Shown here: in pieces, positions 22,291 through 32,516 of the stretch
How the letters are laid out: each line of letters opens with the position of its first letter
Numbering within the stretch: position 1 is the first letter of the stretch
Origin: Topomyia yanbarensis
Lineage: Eukaryota; Arthropoda; Insecta; Diptera; Culicidae
Length of the DNA stretch: 64,000 nt
NCBI RefSeq assembly: GCF_030247195.1
Contig: NC_080671.1
Coordinates: 188,211,725 to 188,275,724, forward strand
Direction of reading: 5' to 3'
Program-made: the position numbers and the translations under genes
The notes under the pieces: model-generated
What the model saw: only the letters and a program-made list of their open reading frames with translations
Databases searched by the model: none
Told to the model about the DNA's origin: nothing

Positions 22291-23264
22291 ATTCTAAGAG
22301 CACTGAGTAGAGCGATTGAAAAGTAATATGCAATTCTCATAAATGCCCGCCACTGCACTTTCCGAACAACCCAAGGTCATTGAGAAAATCAAGGCTAATC
22401 CCAACATATCGGATAATGATTTGGCAAAAAACTGAATGCTATCCGCTGTATTGTTGAATCTGCTTCCGATAAGGCAGAAAATGTTACCAAGAAAATAAAA
22501 TAACCTGAAACAACAAACAGCGGTCGAAATCCGAACCCATATGGTGTACGACCAAGTGCTGATGAAGCTCAACGGATGTGTCTTGATTGACGTTGAATAA
22601 TAATCAAAACCTATAGTTCAAATACTACAAGGTTGCTGCTTGCAGCGAGTTTTCTGGTGGAGTCAAGATTGTTTTCACGAAAATGAACTATGATTTGGCA
22701 AGGCATCTGTTCCAGTGACAAGAAAACTAACGTTTTTGAGGAGGATAAGACTACGAATTTGGGAGTGTTATGAATGGGATGCCATAACTAACAGATTTCA
22801 CCCTTAATTGAGTTTTATGATGGTCTAGCTACGCTTTGGACAAACATTTAAATTACAGCAAGTAGAAATCATATTTTTATTTCAGCATCAAATTTAAATT
22901 TCATTTTGGTTTCAGTTCCTGTTTTATTTTCAAAAATTATCTTATTTGGCTATTATTAGGGTAAATGATATTAAGTGTGACTATGGAGAAACTGATCGAG
23001 ATTTATTATTATATTAAAAATATGCAACACGACATATTAAAAGGAAGTAATGCGCTAAAATCATCAAATACTGAAAAATTCAACACATTTTTAATCAATC
23101 TCCCATTGGTACATATAGCTAGAAATTGTTCCCAAGCACCAAATTTTCCGAAACAAAATTACTTCTTTTACTGATAGATTATGTCGTCTTGAATGCGCTT
23201 TGTTGAACGAGCTTGCTTATGCTAAAACGCTCGAAAATTGGAGTTTTATACAGCCTAATACTAC
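22291..23264. other. No gene recognised; possible decayed coding stretch
   Basis: The plus strand near 22345-22430 reads PATALSEQPKVIEKIKANPN then ISDNDLAKN before a stop, which looks protein-like, but no family is recognised and the frame is broken on both sides. The rest is AT-rich. Confidence 0.25.
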
Positions 23265-23383
23265 GTTTATACTATGTTCACACTACAGAGTTAAAACATG
23301 TTATAATAATTGGCAACAAGAAAAACGTCATCAAGATAGCGTTAAAACACGTTTTAACTCGTAGTGTGAACGTAGTATAATGT
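23265..23383. mobile_element. Short MITE
   Basis: Arms of about 36 bp: TATACTATGTTCACACTAC on the left (23270 onward) and GTAGTGTGAACGTAGTATA on the right, with GAGTTAAAAC and GTTTTAACTC inside. Total length is about 119 bp. Non-coding. Confidence 0.8.
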
Positions 23384-24190
23384 GAGCAAACACCAGTACA
23401 TTTTCATTTGATCGATTGGAAACACCACAAAAATATCATTAATTAGGTTTTAAATAAAGTATGATTATAGTTTTTTGATACTAAATCGCACTACAAATAA
23501 TCGTGATTGAGCCCTCCAGTTTGATCTATTCACTCCTAGAGGAGTTATTTTTGGTAGCCTTTTGTTATGAAGAAAACCTATGTGCGGGGGTTATAGATGT
23601 TGTTTTGGGAAAAAATTCTAATTTGCTTTTGGCATGTGGATGGATGTACCAATAGTCGCATACTTAAAGAAAACTTTTTTCCTTTTTTATTTCGACTATG
23701 TTAGTCACATTTTCGGTTGTCACGGTAAAGATGGACACGTCTATCATTACCAGGACTCATGTTAGTGAACTCGGGTGATTCGTAGTTATACTGCCTAAGC
23801 TCGACCCTCATTAACAGAAGACAGAGATTAAGCCCGTACGATATTAAGCCTGTTCTAATGACCCTGCCACTTCTAGTTTTCCGATCTGTTTACTTCACAT
23901 CCTTGCTCTCACTTTCCCTACCCAGTAATCTCTAGCTAATTGAATGTCGTTAAAACTTAAAGAAAACTTATGTTAAAAAATCAGACCTATGGACAATGTT
24001 AATACATTAAACGAAAGCTTTCAATCCCTACTTCATAGGAAAAATATAAAGTTGCATTAATAACCAATTTATGTATTCAAAACCGCTTGTACCACTATAG
24101 AAACACATGTACCAATAGTGGTGCAATCGCTAATTTCGGTTCCTATTGTTGCAAATCCCATTGATTTCTTATGGGGCTTGCAACTATAGC
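23384..24190. other. No gene or repeat recognised
   Basis: AT-rich DNA between two inverted-repeat elements with nothing I can name. Confidence 0.5.
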
Positions 24191-24192
24191 TA

Positions 24193-25084
24193 GGGGACGG
24201 TGTGGAGTTGTGACCCATGTTGAGTTTGGAACACTGTTAATTCCCGCTAAGCTATAGATGATAAAAATGTGGTACCTACTGTTAAATGTTTCTACTGTCA
24301 AGACGTCATTTTCTCATTAGCAAATGTTGCATTAACTCATGTTCTTCATGTTCAGGTAACTAGCGACTAAATAGGCCAAACAAAAAGTTTTTTTTTGCTA
24401 AATTGTATTGGTGGTATGTGGAGTTCCTTTATGTAGCTGATTTCAAAGTAAATTAGTGAATTAGTATTAGTATGTCGATGGAGATACGTTTTTTTCGAAG
24501 ATATGTAAAGTGGGGAGTTGTGAACCACCATTAGTGGGGAGTTGTGAACCGTACATTTCAGTGGGTTATATTTTTTTTAAATAAAGCAGTATCATAATTC
24601 GAAAATCAGGGATGAATCAAATATATTATGATATAAAAATGTTCAGTTGTATGCGAATATCAGGATTCTGCCATAATTTTAATTTCCCCGTGCCACAACC
24701 GCGAATTCAAATGGCTTGGCGCGAATCATGTTGTCGCCGACTCATTGCGATTCAAATTACTTTTCCATCTCATCTTTAGTTTAGAAATATCTTAAAATTT
24801 ATATTCTATAGCCTTAATAAAAATAAATTACAAAAATATTCCATCTCTTCTACTATTTGCGATGGTTCACAACTCCCCATAAAATTAAAAAATGCCGATT
24901 CCACGTATTTCACGCATTCTGCCATATCTCAAACAAGACAATGTTTTTTTTAGAATTGCTTCAGACTGTGGATATGTATTAAGATGTCCTTAACAAATAC
25001 CAGGTCTAACATTGAAAATCGACCAATATTTATGGTAGTTATACCCCGAAAACAAAACAATGTTCACAACTCCCCACCGTCCCC
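24193..25084. mobile_element. TIR element with TA target duplication
   Basis: Ends are GGGGACGGTGTGGAGTTGTG and CACAACTCCCCACCGTCCCC. TA flanks both ends (24191-24192 and 25085-25086). The terminal motif GTGGGGAGTTGTGAAC recurs inside at 24513 and 24534 in forward orientation and near 24867 inverted, as subterminal repeats. No transposase frame is visible, so the element is non-autonomous at 892 bp. Confidence 0.8.
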
Positions 25085-25334
25085 TACTTTAGATCAACTA
25101 TGTGTGCAAGGGAGCTCAAAATTTTTTCAATAGTCTGATCGATGAATCGATAAAAAATATTTGTTGATGGTTGGTACCTTAGTTAGGCGTATAGCCCACT
25201 ACTGCAACTATTGGTACACCTCAACTTTAGGAGCACTCACCCTGCTGAATATACTCTCGACATATTTCACAGGAATTTGAGCATTAAAACCTATTAAAGC
25301 ATTTTTAAATATTTTTTTAATCAGTTGAGAATAC

Positions 25335-26533
25335 AACTACCAAAGGCATCAGTCACAATACCAATGTGCTCTCTGCTGCTACCCAAGCCAGCGTAAACAG
25401 TTGCTTTTCTCTTGTGTGCATTGTGTGAAGAACAAAAGGAACCGTAACTATTATTCTTGTGTGGTGATCTATCAAGATGACTGAGTCTCATCAACAAAAT
25501 GTGATTCTTCGGGTTAACATGGTGGTAATTGACTTCCAGTCTTTACGCGTAAGACCGAGTATTGGTGATGTGGAACATTTGCTGAAGGTGAAAATGCAGC
25601 TTCGGTTTTCGGATGTCAGCTTCATCCAGTTGGAGCACGTTAGGCACGCGGTGCTGATAACGTTCAACAAATTCGCCCAGGCGAAAAGATTCATTGCGCA
25701 AAACAACTTGAAACACGTGCTGGATTGTGACACCTCTAAAATTAAGATCCCTGTGTATATGGATAACGGAAACGTGGAAGTCAAATTATATGATTTGGCA
25801 CCACGTACTTGCAAAGTGGCCATTAAAAGATTCATGTCGTATTTCGGAGAAGTGGAATCCATTATGGAGGATACGTGGAGGAACTACTTTCCAGGTATTT
25901 CAAATGGTGTTTTTGTGGTGAGAATGCGGGTAGATCAGCCTATTCCCTCCTACCTTACGCTGCAATACACAACAGAAGGGGGTGATACGATTATACAGCG
26001 AACTCTATGTACATATCAAGGACAAATTAACACATGCCAGTTCTGTGAACAAACGGCACATTACGGACAACCAGTCTCCAATATCATTCCCTGAGCCACA
26101 AACGGTTGCCAAATTCGTGGCTGCAGTTCAAGCAATAATGACAACTGCGAAAGCCGCGTCAAGTACCACAAACTCAACAGCTAATTCCAGCAATGAGGGA
26201 GTTACTAGCAATGACAGAGGGTTCACGCTCGTGACCCGAAAAGGAAAGAAGTTAGAAACAACACCTGATCGCGAAAATCAAGGCAGTAACCCCGATGATG
26301 ACCCGGATATGTGCGACGACGACAGAGTTCTGAATGACCCACATGATACAGTTGACGTGGATGCAAATATTTCCCCGACACGAAAACGGATCTCCGCGCG
26401 CAATGGCAAGTCGCGCGTACGGGATCTATCTTAGTATTGATTGTTTATTATTTTTATTGTTTACATCATGTAAATATATAAAAGACCCACGGCTCCGTGA
26501 AGCTAACGCCTTGAGGCGTGCCAAATAAAAAAA
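25335..26533 (+). mobile_element. ORF1-only (gag-like) retroposon, complete copy
   Basis: The element is bounded by similar 27-28 bp flanks: AAATATTTTTTTAATCAG onward at 25307-25334 and AATATTTTTTTAATTCTT onward at 26534-26560, with the A-rich 3' tail next to the right copy. It contains a 5' leader, one ORF1-like gene and a 3' end whose last bases form two small hairpins, ACGG-CT-CCGT and CGCC-TTGA-GGCG, before the tail. No endonuclease or reverse transcriptase is present. Truncated or rearranged relatives are at 3470-4113, 18300-18665 and 28880-29477. This resembles half-LINE type elements; mobilisation by a partner LINE is inferred. Confidence 0.75.
25477..26434 (+). pseudogene. Gag-like ORF1 protein with one frameshift
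   Basis: Translation starts at an ATG in good context (TCAAGATGA) and runs 205 residues. Residues 1-90 hold a hydrophobic domain with QSLRVRPSIGDVEHLLKVKM; residues 100-165 include VKLYDLAPRTCKVAIKRFMS and YFGEVESIMEDTWRNYFPG, which has an RNA-recognition-like look. A zinc knuckle, CQFCEQTAHYGQP, follows at about residue 187. The last cysteine is lost because a small deletion near 26070 shifts the frame; the remaining protein continues in the next frame to 26434 as an Ala/Thr-rich linker, FTLVTRKGKK, an acidic patch and a basic tail. In living relatives such proteins bind element RNA. Family: ORF1 of a mosquito non-LTR element; clade unknown. Confidence 0.75.
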
Positions 26534-26560
26534 AATATTTTTTTAATTCTTTTGAGATAC

Positions 26561-27476
26561 CAGTAATCCATTTGAAACATGTTGAAGCTTATGAAGAGGT
26601 CCAAATTATAGTCCTAATCAGAACTATTTTTTGTTCCATTCAAGATAAGCATATTCCCACTCATGATAAATATTCTTCAGTCAGAAAAAAATGTTATTCT
26701 GGTTACAATCACAGTTCAATGTAAATTTCAATCTACAAATTATTAAAATTATTAGTTTTACCTATCATTTAATACGTGCTTGCTAAAATACTTTTCAAAT
26801 TTTATGACGAAATCGAGATGTCGACGGTACAGTAGAAAAACAACGAATTGTTCCACTCAAGATCATTTACCCTACATATGTTACATTTTTTAAATGATTT
26901 TTGTTTTGTTTGTAATTCTCCGTTAATACATTAATTTTGTTATCAACAAGAAATTTCAATGCTTCAAATCGCAATACTGGCAGAAATAGTATTGTGTTTG
27001 ATGTCATAGGGCAAATTATTTCCTTTCGATTTCAATCATTGAACCATTGAAACGACCAAAACCATAAGGACCAAATGTTTTATTTTTATGCCTAATGATT
27101 TCAAAGTACATGAAGGTCGAGATCTGATGTCAAAGCAAAAGTGAAAGTTTTGAAAAAAAAAATATTTGCATAAATCAGAATTTCGAAAAATATAATTTTC
27201 TTGAGGAAACAAATCTTTCTAAGGACTTTGAACGGTGAAGTCACGTTTCTATTTTGTTTAAATAACTTCTCCACAGATTTTATGGATTCCAAACTTCGGG
27301 TAGTTTCCATTTTCATTCGGCTTCCATTTTTTTTCTTTTTGGTTTTCGGGGAGGGGGCGGTTCTTTCGGTCCCTCTGGCTGGTTACGTCCTTGCTTTCAG
27401 ATTCGCCGACTGAATCTGAAAGCAACCGTTAATAAAAAAGGACTAAAATTGACTTTTTTGGACTTTGGCACCTTTT
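26561..27476. other. No gene recognised
   Basis: AT-rich DNA. A G-rich patch near 27349-27360 and short frames are present, but no motif. Confidence 0.45.
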
Positions 27477-27882
27477 TGCCTTTCTCATATAGAAAGGTTA
27501 TGCTATCACTCTAAAAATCGTCAACCTAATCCCGGCCGCGATTTTTTTGACTTATTTAGGCGTAGGTAGAAGTATGCAATAAAGGGGTTGTTACTTTAAA
27601 CTTGAAACTAGTTTAAAATTTCTTAACAAGTTGAAAATTTTCGGCAGGGTCCGGATCCCCCGGATCCTCTTCCTTGATCCACCGCTGGTTTCAAGCGATG
27701 TTTCAGTGTCGACACATAGCATCTCAAGATCGTGGCTGTCGATCCGTAGTATGTATGTGCCAATCGTACTGAATATGTAATATTCATTTCCACCGTTGTA
27801 TTGAACATAACCAGCTATGTAATCGTAGTTTGAACAAATGAGAAAGGCACAATTGCACCACTAGGTGGATTAAAACAGGTTT
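27477..27882. mobile_element. MITE with TGCCTTTCTCAT ends
   Basis: TGCCTTTCTCAT (27477-27488) and ATGAGAAAGGCA (27838-27849) are inverted. The right end continues into CACAATTGCACCACTAGGTG and a GGATTAAAACAGG motif, which appears in opposite orientation at 35940-35975. GAGAAAGGCAAAA also ends family A copies at 37311-37322 and 39549-39561. Non-coding. Confidence 0.7.
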
Positions 27883-27959
27883 CTCACGTTGAATACCGCC
27901 AACAAAATGTTAAATAAGGTATGGACACTTCGTCAAAAACCAAATAAATGAATTATTAG

Positions 27960-28895
27960 TTTATATTTTCAGGTTACTCGATGTTGGACCGACAGTCTCC
28001 AGCTTCCATGGACACCCCCACCCCACACGCGCATCTTCCTCAATTGTGCACAGCCAGCGAGTGCAGGGATTGTTCCAAAGTCGACTACCTTTTCTAGGTT
28101 CTCTGCTTTTTATAACGTTAGCTGGTTTCCCTTCCGTCATTCGCACTACAAGTCAAACCTGTGCCGTGTTTTATCAGTCCTCCAATGTCAGAATGGTTGT
28201 ATACTTGGTACAGTGCGTGGTTCTTGCGTCTGCACCATTCTCCAATTCTACTGTGCCGTCGAGTATTGAAGCAGAATTCTTCCCTCAAAAGCACCGAGGA
28301 CTCGATAGCCTGCTTCCTTCAACATTGCATGCTTCATGACTGTACAGAGCAGATACTAATTTGTATGGAGCAAGTTTTGTGCGCGTCTTTAGCCTATAGA
28401 ACTAGCTGACTACGTAAACTATATTCGCAGCCGCAACATCCCTTTTTCTTTCACGGCTAACAACGTGATCAGTCAGTTCGATTTTCACAGATACCCTTTA
28501 AAAAGCAAGAATGCTTCTACCTCTGCTCAGCGATCAACGCCAATGATATTTATGTCGTCCGCGAAGCCAAGAAGCATGGGAGATCTCGTGATGACGGTTC
28601 TGTTCCTTTGCACATCAGATCTTCGTATCGCTTGATTTGAACTCATTCAGCGTCATAAGAATCGGCTTAATCAGTGTTATCAGGAAACTGCATTCATGCA
28701 TTGTCTGCCACAGTTCGTTTCATTTTACTGAATCGTATGTCGCCTTCAAATGCACAAACATATGGTGAGTCCGCAAGTTGTTCTCCTGGAATCAATTTAA
28801 ATTTGTCGCAGGGTAAAAATCTTTGTCGTCCATCGTCGAAACCCGTTTTGATATTCGCCGACAAAAGATACAGCCAAAGTTGCAACGGGTGCAAT
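27960..28895 (-). pseudogene. Reverse transcriptase relic, RTE-like
   Basis: On the minus strand the blocks read, in order, LSANIKTGFDDGRQRF, a palm-like segment, VITRSPMLLGFADDINIIGV (the FADD catalytic box), then, after frame changes, KHAMLKEAGYRVLGAFEGRI and NHALYQVYNHSDIGGLIKH, matching the C-terminal region typical of RTE-type LINEs. There are many stops and frameshifts. The endonuclease is missing. It lies directly downstream, on the same strand, of the gag-like fragment at 28880-29477, so both could be parts of one collapsed element. Clade assignment is from memory. Confidence 0.65.
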
Positions 28896-29477
28896 CTCCT
28901 AAACTTCCCTGACTCTTGTATTTACGGGTGACTAGTGTAAACCCATCGTCATTGTTGTTACCTTCCTCGTCGATGTTACTTGTAGTTCCATGAGTTTTGA
29001 GTTTTATACTCCAATAGGAGGGAGGAGGTCTTTAGACTCGCATCCTCTCTACAAAAAATGCCACTAGGAGTACCCGAGAAAAAACGTCTTCTAGTATTAG
29101 GTGTAAATGATTCTACTTCTCCGTATTGCGACATACATTGGGCGGGGGGAATACGAGGTGAAAAGTCATGTAGTTTTACATCTTTATAGTCATTTTCAAT
29201 ATACACGGGATTATTAATTCCAACGGTCACTTTCGACCACATGTTTTAAGTTGTTCTGCAGAACGAAACGCTCGACTTGGGTTAACGTGTTGAATGATAT
29301 TAATGCTGCATTGCTAAGATGATAATACTGAAGGTACGCGACATCCATAAGCCTAAGCTGCATTTTTACCTTTATAAAGTATTCCAATTCATAAAATCTC
29401 GGTCGTGTTGAACAAAACTTAAAGTCAACGACCAGGGCGTTGGGTCCGAGAAGAACTTTTTCGTCAACTTTACTCAT
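28880..29477 (-). pseudogene. Gag-like ORF1, minus-strand copy with internal deletion
   Basis: Starts at an ATG (29477) and reads MSKVDEKVLLGPNALVVDFK then FYELEYFIKVKMQLRLMDVA, parallel to the ORF1 at 25477. A frameshift near 29220 is followed by VKLHDFSPR and SQYGEVESF. The zinc knuckle is deleted: after SLLLEYKTQN the sequence jumps to NDDGFTLVTRKYKSQGS, the C-terminal segment. The upstream leader is similar to that of the complete copy. Non-functional. Confidence 0.7.
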
Positions 29478-29519
29478 GTTGACAAGATTAATCCAATGTT
29501 TTCTTTGTTTTCACTAGAT

Positions 29520-31228
29520 CTAGAGGCTTGCTGTTCACTTTTCTTGGTTGTAGATCTCACTCCAGCAGAAATAGAAAGTAGACTGACATCGGTTAGTTAA
29601 TGCCGCTTTGCGAAATGTTAGCTTCAAAGTGATAATTTTTTGAGATTATATTTATTCATTGAAAAAATGATCATTAGTTCACTATATATTGATGTTTGCA
29701 GTGACCATGATGGAAGTCCAGCAGGTATTGGTATAGGGGATACGTCAATACTGCCGACAGATGTTTGATCATCTCCCTCAAATTATTCAAAATTGATACA
29801 TCCAATAAATCCCAACTAAAACAATGTCATCAATCCCCAGACTGTTCGAGTTGTTTCGCTCAGCTGGGGAAAAAACCCGAGATAGGTGATCGTGCCTTGT
29901 GTCGCGTCGGTACTGCTGCATACATGAATTCTAATGAATTGTGGCACAATTTAATGCTTCCGGATCTTGCACCGGAAATGAGGGGTCACCGGTTTGCACG
30001 TTCACCAAGAGGCATTCGGCACATTACTCCAGTCAGTCGACAGCAGCAGCCAGCCCAGCAGTGAAGGGGAAGCGATGCATGGCACAAAATGATTTCCGCA
30101 GTGTACTCGTCAAAATCAGGTTCCACCTTCTCTTCCTTCTTTTATGTGTTCCGAATGTGGATTTTTTTTTCTCTCTAGCGGCTACAACTACGCGCTAGTT
30201 TTTCCCGCACATCAGCAGCATGCATGCACGAAAGGTACCCACCCGGTTGTTAGTCGCAGAAAATGAGTGCATATTAACTCATCTGTGGGCCACCGCTCGC
30301 TCGGTTCGGCGGACAACAATGAGGTTTGATGTAAATGAAATTTGATTTTTAATTAGAATTTTTATTGGCGCTCTTTTGTTCTGCCATATGGGAAATTGAA
30401 ATTGTAATGTAGAACGAGAGGCGGCAACAGTAATCAAACGAATACATCACGAAACTAGTCATTTCAGAGCTTCCTCGTTGAGTCATGTGCGTAGACATAT
30501 TTTAGCCTATCATCACTAAGGTAATGACAAATAACCGTTCGATGATTTCACACCCCAAAACGGTAGTTACTTTTACCAATCTCCCCTTTCTTCGGATACC
30601 ACCAGCAACCCAAGGAATTGGCGCCGACGCCCTTTAGTCACTCAACCGGCAGTAATTATTTCCGGGAAGACAAATGCGTTCCTTTTAGCAAGGCACGTGA
30701 TCGATTGCCATCATCGGATCGCAATTAGCCGGTAATGGATTCCGCGCATAACTCTGAAACGACACAATGTCGTGCTTGGCAGTTAGAAACTTGATTTGAT
30801 TAATGCGCTGCCTTGGTATCAACAGCAAAAAAAAACATCGTTACCGATTAGAAGCACAACGTCAGAGCGTTCCAAATCGAATACGGGTAATGAAATCGGC
30901 TCGTGGAACTTGTTACTTTCAGATCTTCTTTTTCGATTCTGATCGATTATTAGTAAAACGACCATAATTTGTACACTGGCTTGTAATCTAACCGGTGGCC
31001 AAAGCGGTCGGAGTAGAAACGAAAAAAGAACCACACATCGTCACTGCCATCATCAACTCCTCAACATTTTTGCCAACAAAAAACGATATGTACAATACAA
31101 ACGACTCATATAGGAGTAGTTCACCAAAAAAGCTGACCGAAAGTTAAATTTTCAAAAACCGTTATCAAGGGTATTATACAACTGGGCCTAGTAAGGGTTT
31201 ATGAGGTATTGAACTGGAACGTGTCAAC
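29520..31228. other. Unique-looking non-coding stretch
   Basis: Between 29800 and 30800 the sequence is of higher complexity and moderate GC, with no repeat match in the window. Short frames (29765-30064, 29941-30198) show no motif. Such DNA may be intronic or regulatory; that is inference only. Confidence 0.35.
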
Positions 31229-31860
31229 CCATTCACAAATACATATTTTTTCCTGAAGGCCTAATCAATTGCGCACATTTTTTTCTAAGGCGACTTTTTC
31301 CGATCTTTCGCCGTATTGTGTATAAACGGTTCTGCGCAAAAGTACATAAAAGGTCCGAATTACCACGCCCTGTTTCAAAACGGACCACCCATTTCTTATA
31401 GATTTTTTGTAATAGAAATGAATTCCTATTTTTGCCCAAAATTATTCTTATTTGATTTTCACTAAATTTCGAATTGTGAAATGAAAAGTTCTCTTTGATA
31501 TATAAAACTTTGTAGGAAATATGTAAAAAAAGGAAGAGCTGGTCCAAATTATCTAAACATAGGTCATGAACTATAACGTCGAAATCTGTCAACCGATTTG
31601 CGAAAACTTTTTTTTTCCTGAAAGCTCGACCGACTGCGTACACTTTTCTCTGAAACGGTTTTTCGCGATCGCGTATCAGGTCGTATATAGGGCAAAATGC
31701 TCAAATCGGACCAACCGATATTATATTATTCACAAATCGATTAAACGAAATCAGTTGATAGTCTCGCTCAAAACAAGGTATTGAATAAAAGATATTATCC
31801 GGCAGATCCAAATTCACGACAATGAACTTGATTTATTTATAATCGTTGTTGCCAACAAAT
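31229..31860. repeat. Tandem segmental duplication, copy 1
   Basis: Nearly identical to 31884-32516 with an offset of 655-656 bp; I noticed only one inserted T and one substitution. Each copy also holds an older internal duplication of roughly 340 bp: TTTTTTCCTGAAGGCCTAAT at 31247 is echoed by TTTTTTCCTGAAAGCTCGAC near 31610. Frames on either strand in these copies are identical but show no protein family. Confidence 0.9.
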
Positions 31861-31883
31861 ACATATTTTTTCTTTCTTTCTTT

Positions 31884-32516
31884 CCATTCACAAATACATA
31901 TTTTTTCCTGAAGGCCTAATCAATTGCGCACATTTTTTTCTAAGGCGACTTTTTCCGATCTTTCGCCGTATTGTGTATAAACGGTTCTGCGCAAAAGTAC
32001 ATAAAAGGTGCGAATTACCACGCCCTGTTTCAAAACGGACCACCCATTTCTTATAGATTTTTTGTAATAGAAATGAATTCCTATTTTTTGCCCAAAATTA
32101 TTCTTATTTGATTTTCACTAAATTTCGAATTGTGAAATGAAAAGTTCTCTTTGATATATAAAACTTTGTAGGAAATATGTAAAAAAAGGAAGAGCTGGTC
32201 CAAATTATCTAAACATAGGTCATGAACTATAACGTCGAAATCTGTCAACCGATTTGCGAAAACTTTTTTTTTCCTGAAAGCTCGACCGACTGCGTACACT
32301 TTTCTCTGAAACGGTTTTTCGCGATCGCGTATCAGGTCGTATATAGGGCAAAATGCTCAAATCGGACCAACCGATATTATATTATTCACAAATCGATTAA
32401 ACGAAATCAGTTGATAGTCTCGCTCAAAACAAGGTATTGAATAAAAGATATTATCCGGCAGATCCAAATTCACGACAATGAACTTGATTTATTTATAATC
32501 GTTGTTGCCAACAAAA
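31884..32516. repeat. Tandem segmental duplication, copy 2
   Basis: Second copy, separated from the first by a short T/C-rich joint with three TTTC repeats (31869-31883). The near identity means the duplication is recent or the copies are being homogenised, or that the assembly duplicated it. Confidence 0.9.

Noticed and set aside
31233..31643. 136-residue minus-strand gene
   Set aside because: Located in the recent tandem duplication; the second copy breaks the frame after one inserted base, and no family is recognisable.
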